From contig JACCXQ010000336.1 in assembly GCA_013696945.1 (NCBI GenBank), positions 1 through 8,383 on the forward strand: a DNA stretch of 8,383 nucleotides, in the 5' to 3' direction. Of this stretch, positions 1-7,836 are shown piece by piece. Numbering within the stretch: the stretch's first letter is position 1; every line of letters begins with the position of its first letter. Under the pieces are notes generated by a model that had not been told where the DNA came from, searched no databases, and saw nothing but the letters and a program-made list of their open reading frames with translations. Source of the DNA: Chloroflexota bacterium (GTDB taxonomy: Bacteria; Chloroflexota; Limnocylindria; Limnocylindrales; CSP1-4). The position numbers and the translations under genes were made by a program.

Positions 1-244
1 GGACCGGCGACGGGGCGGCACGTGGCAGGGCAGCCGGCACCGGGAGGCCGGGGCGGCGAGGCTAGCCGACCTTCGGTCAGCGACCGGGCCGGTTCTTCGT
101 CTGCCGACCCACCCGTCTTCGGTCAGACTTCACGGCGGCTCCATCGGCGATCGCGCTCGGGGGTCGCCAGAACCGCCCGGCCGGCAGCCAGACCCAGCGG
201 CACGCGACGTGTGCGCGGCTGGGACCGCCCGCGGCCGGCCCGAC
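1..244. other. Non-coding stretch downstream of the hydrolase gene
   Basis: I see no convincing gene here. A rightward frame is open from the window edge to 276, but its translation is Arg/Pro/Gly-rich with no domain, and it runs into the 3' end of the hydrolase gene on the other strand. That pattern is usual for chance open frames in GC-rich DNA. The leftward frames are broken by stops after at most a few tens of codons. The only structure noted is a palindrome at 65-81 and a related partial repeat at 104-126. No T-rich terminator for the leftward hydrolase gene was found. Confidence 0.55.
65..81 (-). other. 7-bp palindrome with 3-nt centre
   Basis: Arms 65-71 (GCCGACC) and 75-81 (GGTCAGC) flank TTC. 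On the minus strand the RNA would be GCUGACC-GAA-GGUCGGC, a 7-bp stem with one U-G wobble. It lies about 165 nt past the hydrolase stop and has no following U-tract, so it is a poor terminator. A related sequence at 104-126 repeats the CTGACCGAAG element and, further off, GTCGGC (minus-strand reading). It could be an operator for a gene outside the window, a transcript-end hairpin, or chance. Confidence 0.3.
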
Positions 245-1201
245 CTACGCGCCGATCGAGGCGGGGTGCCGGATGAAGGCAAGCATCCGCTCCCAAGCGT
301 CGGCCGACTCGCTGGCGAACCGTTCCTGGTGCCGGTCGAAGAACGAGTGCGGAGCGCCTGGATAGGTGACGAGCTCGTGGGCGACGCCGGCCTCGGTGAG
401 TGCGTCGTCAAAGGCAGCCACGTCTGTGGCAGGGATCCCCTCGTCGGCGCCGCCGAACAGCCCGAGGACCGGGCAGCTCATCTCGGAGGCGAGATCCGCC
501 GGCGCTGGCACGTCGCCGCGGCCGGGACCGACCGGACGGCCGTAGAACCCGACCACCCCCGCGAGCTCGAGCTCGGCCAGCGCCGCGACGACGAAGGCGA
601 GCCGCCCGCCGAAGCAGAACCCGACGCTGGAGATCGTCCGCGGCCCCCGTTCGTCGCGCAGCCACCCGAAACCGGCGGCGATGTCCGCGCGCAACCCGTC
701 CCACGTCGTCTGCGCGACATGCCCGCCGAAGTCGAACCCTTCCGCCCGCTTCCCCACGCCGGCGGTGCGCCCGAAATAGTCGATGGCCACGGCGTCGATG
801 CCCGCCTCGGCGAACCGAAGCGCCAGCTCCTCGTAGTAGGGATGCAGCCCGCGGACGTCGGGGAGGATCACGACGCCCGCAGCCGCCGGCTCGGCCACTC
901 CGGGTTCGATCGCCGACGCGTCGACCGGCTCGTCCGCCTCCGCTGGCCCTGTCGCCTCCGGCTCGGCCGCGACCGCCGGCTCGGCCGCGACCGCTGGCCC
1001 TGTCGCCTCCGGCTCGCCCGCGACCGCCCGCCCGGGCCCCGCCGACCCGGATGCCAGGGCCGTCGGCTCGGCCCCCGACGCGAACGCCGCGAAGGCTGCG
1101 AACCGGTTGCCGTCGGCGGCCACGAGCTCGAGATCACGGCTGTCGACCGCCGCTCCGGCCATCGGCGGGATCGGTGGCCGGCTGGCGTATGGGAAACACA
1201 T
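245..1201 (-). CDS. Dienelactone hydrolase family protein with N-terminal Ala/Glu/Pro insert
   Basis: This is a 318-residue alpha/beta-hydrolase of the dienelactone hydrolase (carboxymethylenebutenolidase) family. These are cytosolic enzymes that open lactones or cleave small esters through a Cys-Asp-His triad. The triad is visible: Cys196 in FCFGGR, Asp253 in GGADEGIP and His285 in PGAPHSFF. The strand and loop VILPDVRGLHP (111-121) and DYFGRTAG (141-148) are typical of the family. The start is ATG at 1201 because GGAGGT sits at 1207-1212, 5 nt upstream; the same frame stays open far upstream into valS, but without support. A second ATG 13 codons in lacks such a site. Oddly, residues about 43-108, between the first strand (LELVAADGNRFAAF) and the strand before the PDVRG loop, are an Ala/Glu/Pro/Gly-rich repeat that ordinary family members (about 230-250 residues) lack. 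The substrate cannot be told. The gene stands alone, divergent from valS. Confidence 0.88.
   Translation of the reverse strand: MCFPYASRPPIPPMAGAAVDSRDLELVAADGNRFAAFAAFASGAEPTALASGSAGPGRAVAGEPEATGPAVAAEPAVAAEPEATGPAEADEPVDASAIEPGVAEPAAAGVVILPDVRGLHPYYEELALRFAEAGIDAVAIDYFGRTAGVGKRAEGFDFGGHVAQTTWDGLRADIAAGFGWLRDERGPRTISSVGFCFGGRLAFVVAALAELELAGVVGFYGRPVGPGRGDVPAPADLASEMSCPVLGLFGGADEGIPATDVAAFDDALTEAGVAHELVTYPGAPHSFFDRHQERFASESADAWERMLAFIRHPASIGA
941..1016 (-). repeat. Short tandem and direct repeats inside the hydrolase gene
   Basis: An exact 18-bp tandem duplication (958-975 and 976-993, CCGGCTCGGCCGCGACCG on the plus strand) is nested inside a 25-bp exact direct repeat (941-965 and 992-1016, offset 51 bp). 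Both periods are whole codons (6 and 17), so the frame is kept. The protein shows AVAAEP-like units and a repeated EPEATGPA. This looks like replication-slippage expansion of a low-complexity linker. Confidence 0.85.
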
Positions 1202-1206
1202 GGGCG

Positions 1207-1212
1207 ACCTCC
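1207..1212 (-). promoter_or_regulatory. Ribosome binding site of the hydrolase gene
   Basis: The minus-strand sequence GGAGGT lies 5 nt before the ATG at 1201. It decides the start among several in-frame candidates, including a long upstream extension and an internal ATG at 1162. Confidence 0.8.
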
Positions 1213-1246
1213 ATCGGGCGTGGGATGGCTTACGACCCCCGCATCG

Positions 1247-1255
1247 TGCGATACT
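1247..1255 (+). promoter_or_regulatory. Candidate extended -10 promoter for the valS leader
   Basis: TGC followed by GATACT (hexamer 1250-1255) matches the extended -10 pattern TGN-TATAAT at four of six hexamer positions plus the TG. It would start transcription near 1262, about 10 nt before the base of T-box Stem I, which is the usual arrangement. No convincing -35 box is visible at 16-18 nt spacing. The site lies about 50 bp from the divergent hydrolase start, so the two promoters probably share this region. Confidence 0.4.
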
Positions 1256-1356
1256 TCCGCCTCGGACGGCAACGACCGAGAGGAGTAGCGTCCGGGAACC
1301 CGACAGAGACCGCGGGCCGGCGGCTGGAAGCCCGCGGCGGTGCTCCCGTCGTGAAC

Positions 1357-1359
1357 GTC
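1357..1359 (+). promoter_or_regulatory. T-box specifier codon GUC (Val)
   Basis: GTC lies in the 3' side of the Specifier Loop, preceded by GAAC and followed by G. It would be read by a tRNA-Val with anticodon GAC. The opposite side of the loop is the AGTA at 1284-1287. The amino acid agrees with the downstream valyl-tRNA synthetase, which is independent support for both calls. Confidence 0.85.
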
Positions 1360-1456
1360 GCTCGCGAGCCGGCCCGGTCGGCGCCCGATAGCGCGCCATG
1401 AGGGCACCGGTCCATGACGGTCGCAGCGATGAGCGCGATCCGACCGCGGCCGAACC

Positions 1457-1488
1457 AGCAGGTGGTACCACGACCCCGTTCGTCCGCT
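1457..1488 (+). promoter_or_regulatory. T-box antiterminator
   Basis: AGC-A-GG (1457-1462) pairs with CCGCT (1484-1488), leaving one bulged A. The seven-nucleotide bulge UGGUACC (1463-1469) follows, then ACGA (1470-1473) pairs with TCGT (1480-1483) around a short CCCCGT loop (1474-1479). This is the standard two-helix antiterminator with a 7-nt bulge. It uses bases 1470-1473 and 1480-1488, which the terminator stem also needs, so the two folds exclude each other. Confidence 0.8.
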
Positions 1489-1511
1489 GGACGAGCGGGG
1501 CGTTCGTGTTT
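1469..1511 (+). terminator. T-box-controlled terminator (attenuator) hairpin
   Basis: CCCCGTTCGTCC (1474-1485) pairs with GGACGAGCGGGG (1489-1500) around loop GCT, 12 bp with one G-U. The stem extends with CACGA (1469-1473) against TCGTG (1504-1508) across a CGT bulge. Only TTT (1509-1511) follows, so the U-tract is short. The stem ends 4 nt before the valS ribosome binding site at 1513-1518. It may therefore act by termination, by blocking ribosome access, or both. The sequence alone does not decide. Confidence 0.75.
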
Positions 1512-1512
1512 C

Positions 1513-1518
1513 GGGAGG
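1513..1518 (+). promoter_or_regulatory. Ribosome binding site of valS
   Basis: GGGAGG lies 4 nt before the GTG at 1523. The spacing is short, but the ATG four codons downstream would be about 16 nt away, so the GTG is the better start. The site directly follows the T-box hairpin. Confidence 0.7.
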
Positions 1519-1522
1519 CATC

Positions 1523-4282
<2,760 letters not shown>

Positions 4283-4284
4283 CC

Positions 4285-4318
4285 CCGTCGCATCCGCTCG
4301 CCATGCGGATGGCGACGG
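4285..4318 (+). other. Strong hairpin between valS and the MFS gene
   Basis: CCGTCGCATCCGC (4285-4297) pairs with GCGGAT-g-GCGACGG (4305-4318): 13 bp with one bulged G and a 7-nt loop. It begins 2 nt after the valS stop and ends 7 nt before the MFS ATG. No T-run follows, so it is not a classical terminator. It may attenuate read-through, stabilise the valS 3' end, or mask the weak ribosome binding site of the next gene. Confidence 0.6.
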
Positions 4319-4325
4319 ACCACTG

Positions 4326-5543
4326 ATGCGCTACCTGTCGGGGCTGGACCGGAACGGGCGCCTGTTGCTGGCAGGCAAGGCCGTCCGCTCGTTCGCCGCA
4401 GGCCTCAACGCCGTCGCCCTGGGGCTTTACCTCGAGGAGCTGGGTGTCACCGGATCGCTCCTCGGCCTGATCCTCACCGGCGCGTTGGTGGGCACGATGC
4501 TTCTCACTGGGTTCGTGGCGATCCGTGGCGACCGGGTCGGGCGCCGGCGGCTGCTCATCGCCGGCGGGCTCCTCATGGGGCTCGCGGCGTTGATCCCGCT
4601 CGCGGTGGGGTCGCCCATCCTGCTCGCCCTGCTGGGGCTCTCGGGCGTCGTCACGGTCACCTCGAACGAGTCGACAGGGCTGCAGAGCGTCGATCAGGCC
4701 GCCATGCCGCAGACGGTGCCGCCCGGCCGGCGGACCGCTGCGTTCGCGGCGTACAACGTGGTGGCCGCCGTGGCCGCGGCGCTCGGAGCGCTGGCTGTCG
4801 GACCGGCCGCTGCCTTCGGCGAGGCACTCGGCCTCGCGGGGGCGCAACGGTACGCGCCCTGCTTCGTGGCCTTCGCGGCGTGCGGTGCCGTTGCCGCCGC
4901 GCTCGCCGCCACGATGGATGAGCGGATCGAGGCACCGCGTCGCGCCGATCCCGGTATGCGCGCCATCCGGGGGCGCGGCCCGATCGGTCGACTGAGCGCG
5001 CTATACGGTCTCGACTCGTTCGCCAGCGGCCTCGCCGTCCAGAGCTTCCTGGCGTTCTGGTTCGCGAGCCGCTTCGGCCTCCCGCCCGACGCCATCGGGC
5101 TGCTGTTCGGAGCGGGCCATGTGCTCGCCGCGGCGTCGTTCCCGGTCGCGTCCGCACTTTCTGCCCGCATCGGGCTCATCCGGACGATGGTCTTCACCCA
5201 TATCCCATCGAGCATGTTCCTGATCGGGATGGCCGTCGTCCCATGGGCGCCCGTGGCCGCCGTGCTCTACCTTGCTCGCGCCGGCCTGGCGCAGATGGAC
5301 GTGCCGGCGAGGCAGTCCTACACGATGTCGATCGTCGAGCCGGACGAGCGGACGGCGGCCGCCGCCATCACGAACCTGGCCAAGAGCGCAGCCCAGACGG
5401 CCGGCCCGGTGGTCGCCGGGTCGCTGCTCATCCCGCTTGGCATCGGAGTGCCGCTCATCGGGTGCGGCGTGCTGAAGATCTGCTACGACCTGGCGCTCTT
5501 CGCTGGATTCCGGGGCCGGCCAGCGCCCGACGAGGTCGCGTGA
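4326..5543 (+). CDS. MFS transporter, substrate unknown
   Basis: This is a 405-residue integral membrane protein of the major facilitator superfamily, with about 12 hydrophobic segments in two halves split by a charged loop around 197-222. The MFS motif A appears as GDRVGRRR (68-75), between the second and third membrane segments. A conserved-looking stretch lies around MDVPARQSY (324-332), then VEPDERTAAAAITNLAKSA (337-355); a QSxxxxAMP-like segment, around QSVDQAAMPQTVP (120-132), sits at the equivalent place in the first half. Such permeases export or import small molecules using ion gradients, but nothing shows the substrate. The ATG at 4326 has only a weak GGCGACGGA upstream, and the hairpin at 4285-4318 covers it. 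Co-transcription with valS is possible. An alternative reading is a drug or metabolite exporter; the family call is firm, the role is not. Confidence 0.9.
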   Translation: MRYLSGLDRNGRLLLAGKAVRSFAAGLNAVALGLYLEELGVTGSLLGLILTGALVGTMLLTGFVAIRGDRVGRRRLLIAGGLLMGLAALIPLAVGSPILLALLGLSGVVTVTSNESTGLQSVDQAAMPQTVPPGRRTAAFAAYNVVAAVAAALGALAVGPAAAFGEALGLAGAQRYAPCFVAFAACGAVAAALAATMDERIEAPRRADPGMRAIRGRGPIGRLSALYGLDSFASGLAVQSFLAFWFASRFGLPPDAIGLLFGAGHVLAAASFPVASALSARIGLIRTMVFTHIPSSMFLIGMAVVPWAPVAAVLYLARAGLAQMDVPARQSYTMSIVEPDERTAAAAITNLAKSAAQTAGPVVAGSLLIPLGIGVPLIGCGVLKICYDLALFAGFRGRPAPDEVA

Positions 5544-5548
5544 CAGGG

Positions 5549-5554
5549 TACGAT
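5549..5554 (+). promoter_or_regulatory. Candidate -10 element before the zinc-ribbon gene cluster
   Basis: TACGAT fits the TANNNT pattern and lies in the 63-nt gap after the MFS stop. It would start RNA near 5561 and give a leader of about 45 nt to the GTG at 5607. No clear -35 box is visible, so this is weak. Confidence 0.25.
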
Positions 5555-5606
5555 GCGGCCGCTCGCGGGAAGCGTTCGTCGCGACGCCAGCTCAGAGGGT
5601 GACCCG

Positions 5607-6269
5607 GTGCCGTTGGACTTCCTGAAGCGTCGCGGCGACAAGCCGCAGGCGGAGACGACCGTGCCTCAGCTCCTCCCCGAGGAGGTCGAGGCGGAAGAGC
5701 ACGAGGTCAAGCTGACCTACCGTGCGAAGTCGAGCCAGGGGGTGCGGATGGCGGCAGGGCCGAATGCCCTGGCGGAGCTGCCGAACATGTTGGCCGGCGT
5801 GGCCAGGACCCCGGTCGAGACGATCGAGCCACTTTCCCTGGATTTCTCGGAAGCGGCACCCGTGATGCAGAGGCCGTCCGAGGCGCTCCAATGGATCAAT
5901 GCCAATCACGACCGCAGCCCGATCGCCCGCCATGCGCTGGTCGTGCTGGAATCCGTCGACGCCGTCGACCCCGCATTCGAGACGATCGCGCGCTGGGACG
6001 AGGCGACCGGAGACATGATCGTCCGGGGCGTGGTCGGGTGGGGTGGCCGTGGGGTCCGCGGCGACACCGACCGCACGGCGCAGAAGATCCTCGCGAGTCT
6101 CCTCGCGAACGTCCTCGCCAGCCAGCATGCGGTCGGCCCCACGCCGGTCGAGCGCCCTGTGCCGGGCGCCCGCCATGGCGGCCTGGTGTGCGCACACTGC
6201 GGATTCGCATCTGCGCACGAGCGCGCGTTCTACTGCCCGAAGTGCGGGATGCGGATGTTGCGGGGCTGA
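5607..6269 (+). CDS. Conserved-looking protein with C-terminal zinc ribbon
   Basis: I do not recognise the family. The GTG start at 5607 is chosen over an in-frame ATG at 5553 because GAGGG (5595-5599) lies 7 nt upstream of the GTG. This gives 220 residues. The N-terminus, LDFLKRRGDKPQ, is basic and is followed by an acidic linker (24-34). A central part (about 90-172) looks folded: helix SEALQWINAN, a strand-like HALVVLES, then FETIARWDEATGDMIVRG and a helix ending in ANVLASQ. The C-terminus (195-213) has CAHC and CPKC, 11 residues apart, a typical Cys4 zinc ribbon. There is no signal peptide or membrane segment, so it is likely cytosolic. The stop is 6 nt before the next gene, another zinc-ribbon protein, which suggests translational coupling. 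The function is unknown. Confidence 0.82.
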   Translation: MPLDFLKRRGDKPQAETTVPQLLPEEVEAEEHEVKLTYRAKSSQGVRMAAGPNALAELPNMLAGVARTPVETIEPLSLDFSEAAPVMQRPSEALQWINANHDRSPIARHALVVLESVDAVDPAFETIARWDEATGDMIVRGVVGWGGRGVRGDTDRTAQKILASLLANVLASQHAVGPTPVERPVPGARHGGLVCAHCGFASAHERAFYCPKCGMRMLRG

Positions 6270-6275
6270 CGGACG

Positions 6276-6653
6276 ATGCCCGTCTATGAATATCTGTGTG
6301 GATCATGTGGTCGCCGCACTGACGTGATCCACGGCATCCACGTCCCCGGTCCGACCGCCTGCGAGGCGTGTGGTGGCCCGTTGCGCAAGGCGGTCAGCGC
6401 TGCTGCCATCGTGTTCAAGGGTGCAGGGTGGGCCAAGAAGGACGCTCGCGACCGGCAGGTTCGCCCATCTGCCGACAAGGCCTCCGAGAAGGCTGACGAG
6501 TCGTCCGCGAGCGACCGCGACCGAACAACCGACACGAGGGCCGATGGCGAGACCAAGGCGCAGATCGGCGCCAGCGACGCGCCGGCAAAGACGACGCCGG
6601 CTTCCGAGCGGAAAGAGAGCCCGGCGGCGGCGTCGAAGAAGACGGGCGACTGA
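6276..6653 (+). CDS. FmdB-family zinc-ribbon protein
   Basis: This 125-residue protein opens with MPVYEYLCGSCG, the hallmark of the FmdB putative regulatory protein family. The Cys4 ribbon is C8, C11, C29 and C32, followed by AIVFKGAGWAKKD (44-56), matching the family's usual FKGSGW element. The rest (about 58-125) is a low-complexity, highly charged Ala/Ser/Asp/Lys tail, probably disordered and longer than the family core needs. Members are small, often sit beside unrelated genes, and have no settled biochemical role; regulatory or RNA/DNA-binding roles are suggested by the ribbon only. The ATG is 6 nt after the preceding stop and the next gene begins 1 nt after this stop, so it is part of a tight operon. 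Confidence 0.9.
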   Translation: MPVYEYLCGSCGRRTDVIHGIHVPGPTACEACGGPLRKAVSAAAIVFKGAGWAKKDARDRQVRPSADKASEKADESSASDRDRTTDTRADGETKAQIGASDAPAKTTPASERKESPAAASKKTGD

Positions 6654-6654
6654 C

Positions 6655-6900
6655 GTGCCGCGGGTCCCGAGCGACTGGATCAGCCTTTCGGAGGCGGCCG
6701 AGATATTCGCGTCGGCCAACGTGCCTGTCAGTCGCAGCACGCTCGCCAGGTGGGCCGCGGCGGGGCGGCTCCAGAGTATCCGGCCCGGCCGCCGCATCTA
6801 CGTACGCCGGGCGCAGGTCCGTTCGATGCTCCGACCGAAGCGAGGTGCAGTCCGGGCGGAGGATCTGCAGGGCGCGCTGTTCGAGGACTGGTCCGGATGA
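6655..6900 (+). CDS. Small helix-turn-helix (excisionase/MerR-like) DNA-binding protein
   Basis: This 81-residue protein starts at a GTG one base after the fmdB-like stop; an open frame extends further upstream but lies wholly within the fmdB-like gene. Residues 9-59 read as a winged helix-turn-helix of the excisionase/MerR type: ISLSEAAEIF (first helix), SRSTLARWAAAGRLQS (recognition helix and turn), RRIYVRRAQVRSML (wing and last helix). A short acidic tail (LQGALFEDW) ends it, with no effector domain. Such proteins act as small transcription regulators or, in mobile elements, directionality factors; no integrase or attachment site is nearby, so a local regulator is more likely. Its stop overlaps the start of the YihY-type gene (ATGA at 6897-6900), which implies coupled translation. 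Confidence 0.82.
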   Translation: MPRVPSDWISLSEAAEIFASANVPVSRSTLARWAAAGRLQSIRPGRRIYVRRAQVRSMLRPKRGAVRAEDLQGALFEDWSG

Positions 6901-7835
6901 GCGACGCGGGGGGCGCGTCACCTCGCGCGGAGCGTCCGCCGGGCGGACCTCGACTGTCGATCGGGGATCGGGTCGGTGTGCTTCAGCGCCGGCTGCTGCG
7001 CGACAAGCGGGTCCGGGAGATCCAGGCGGTCACCACGGTCGTGGGTGATGCGTCGGGCGGGCTCCTGGCGGCGGGGCTGGCGTTCAACGCCCTCTTCGCC
7101 ATCATCCCGGCGTTGCTGTTCGCCGTCGGCGTGCTGGGGTTCGTCATCGGTGACACCGCGCGAGCTCAGGAGATCGTCGAATCGCTGGTCGCGCGCGTAC
7201 CTACCATCGCTGCCTTCGCCAGTGCCATCCTGGAGCAGCTGATCGCCGGTCGCGGAGCGTTCTCGATCGTCGGCCTCATCGGCTTCGTATGGGGCGCAAG
7301 CGGCTTCTACGGCTCGCTGGATGAGGCGATGCGGCGGCTCCTCCCGGGTGGCGCTCCGCGGGGTGTCATCAAGCAGCGGATACGCGGAGTGGTCGCGGTC
7401 TTCGCCCTGGTCGGGGCGGCGATCGCCGCGGTCCTTGCGACGAGCCTCGTCTCGCTGCTGGACGCCGTCCTGCTATTGCCGGCGGGGTTCGACGTGGTGC
7501 GACTCCTGGGTATCGCGCTCACGATCCCGATCTTCGTCCTCGTAGTGCTGGTGACATACCTGATCGTTCCCGTCGCCGCCCCCGGTGCCAGGGCGGCGTT
7601 CCCACCGGCCTTGCTTGCGGGAACGGGGATCGGGCTCGTGACGGCGCTCTTCAGCGTGCTCGCTCCGTTCCTCGTAGGGAGGCTCCTCGGACTCGGTCTG
7701 CTGGCGACCGTCTTCGGGGCGCTGGTCTGGCTGCGCCTGGTCTTCGAGATGCTGACCTACGGTGCGGCCTGGGCGCGGGTCCGGCGCGACCGTGCGCGCC
7801 GGCTGAGCGAGGCACCCACGCTCGAGGCGCCCTGA
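6897..7835 (+). CDS. YihY/BrkB-family inner membrane protein
   Basis: This 312-residue protein is from the YihY/UPF0761 (historically BrkB, 'virulence factor') family. The start is the ATG of the ATGA overlap with the helix-turn-helix gene; longer in-frame starts would lie inside that gene. A cytosolic N-terminus of about 50 residues leads to six predicted membrane segments: about 53-85, 121-142, 164-190, 200-227, 234-258 and 262-288. Family-like signatures are LLAAGLAFNALFAIIPALL (56-74) in the first segment and WGASGFYGSLDEAMRRLLP (132-150) after the second. The C-terminus is basic and cytosolic. The family is widespread but lacks an agreed function; early links to ribonuclease BN and serum resistance should not be carried over. 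It is the last gene of the run; its stop is one base from the convergent gene's stop. Confidence 0.9.
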   Translation: MSDAGGASPRAERPPGGPRLSIGDRVGVLQRRLLRDKRVREIQAVTTVVGDASGGLLAAGLAFNALFAIIPALLFAVGVLGFVIGDTARAQEIVESLVARVPTIAAFASAILEQLIAGRGAFSIVGLIGFVWGASGFYGSLDEAMRRLLPGGAPRGVIKQRIRGVVAVFALVGAAIAAVLATSLVSLLDAVLLLPAGFDVVRLLGIALTIPIFVLVVLVTYLIVPVAAPGARAAFPPALLAGTGIGLVTALFSVLAPFLVGRLLGLGLLATVFGALVWLRLVFEMLTYGAAWARVRRDRARRLSEAPTLEAP

Positions 7836-7836
7836 A

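Larger units (their letters stand above)
1273..1511 (+). promoter_or_regulatory. T-box riboswitch (tRNA-Val sensing leader of valS)
   Basis: Stem I closes with CGACCG (1273-1278) pairing CGGTCG (1375-1380). Above it are purine-rich GAGAGG, then AGTA (1284-1287), the S-turn side of the Specifier Loop. Its other side reads GAAC-GTC-G, placing specifier GUC (valine) at 1357-1359 followed by a purine, as in known T-boxes. The distal part has AGAGACC (1305-1311, AG-bulge motif), an 8-bp helix (1310-1317 with 1330-1337) and a terminal loop with GCTG (1323-1326, GNUG motif) followed by GAAG. A Stem III-like hairpin is CGGTCG (1418-1423) with CGACCG (1441-1446). The T-box core AGGTGGTACCACG (1460-1472) holds bulge UGGU (1463-1466), which pairs with an ACCA 3' end, fitting the A discriminator known for tRNA-Val. 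Known role: uncharged tRNA bridges specifier and bulge to promote expression. The motifs are seen directly; the folding is hand-derived. Confidence 0.92.

Noticed and set aside
22..276. Rightward open frame at the left edge as the end of another gene
   Set aside because: It is Arg/Pro/Gly-rich, has no domain, and overlaps the hydrolase 3' end by 32 bp.
209..1288. 359-residue rightward open frame opposite the hydrolase gene
   Set aside because: It is the shadow of the hydrolase gene, which has an intact catalytic triad; it has no motif or ribosome site and ends inside the T-box leader.
4285..4318. Hairpin as a classical intrinsic terminator of valS
   Set aside because: It has no T-run after the stem and ends 7 nt before the next start codon; kept as a hairpin of unknown role.
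6750..6896. Longer N-terminus for the YihY-type protein (361 residues)
   Set aside because: The extra 49 residues lie wholly inside the helix-turn-helix gene, and the ATGA overlap start is the common arrangement.
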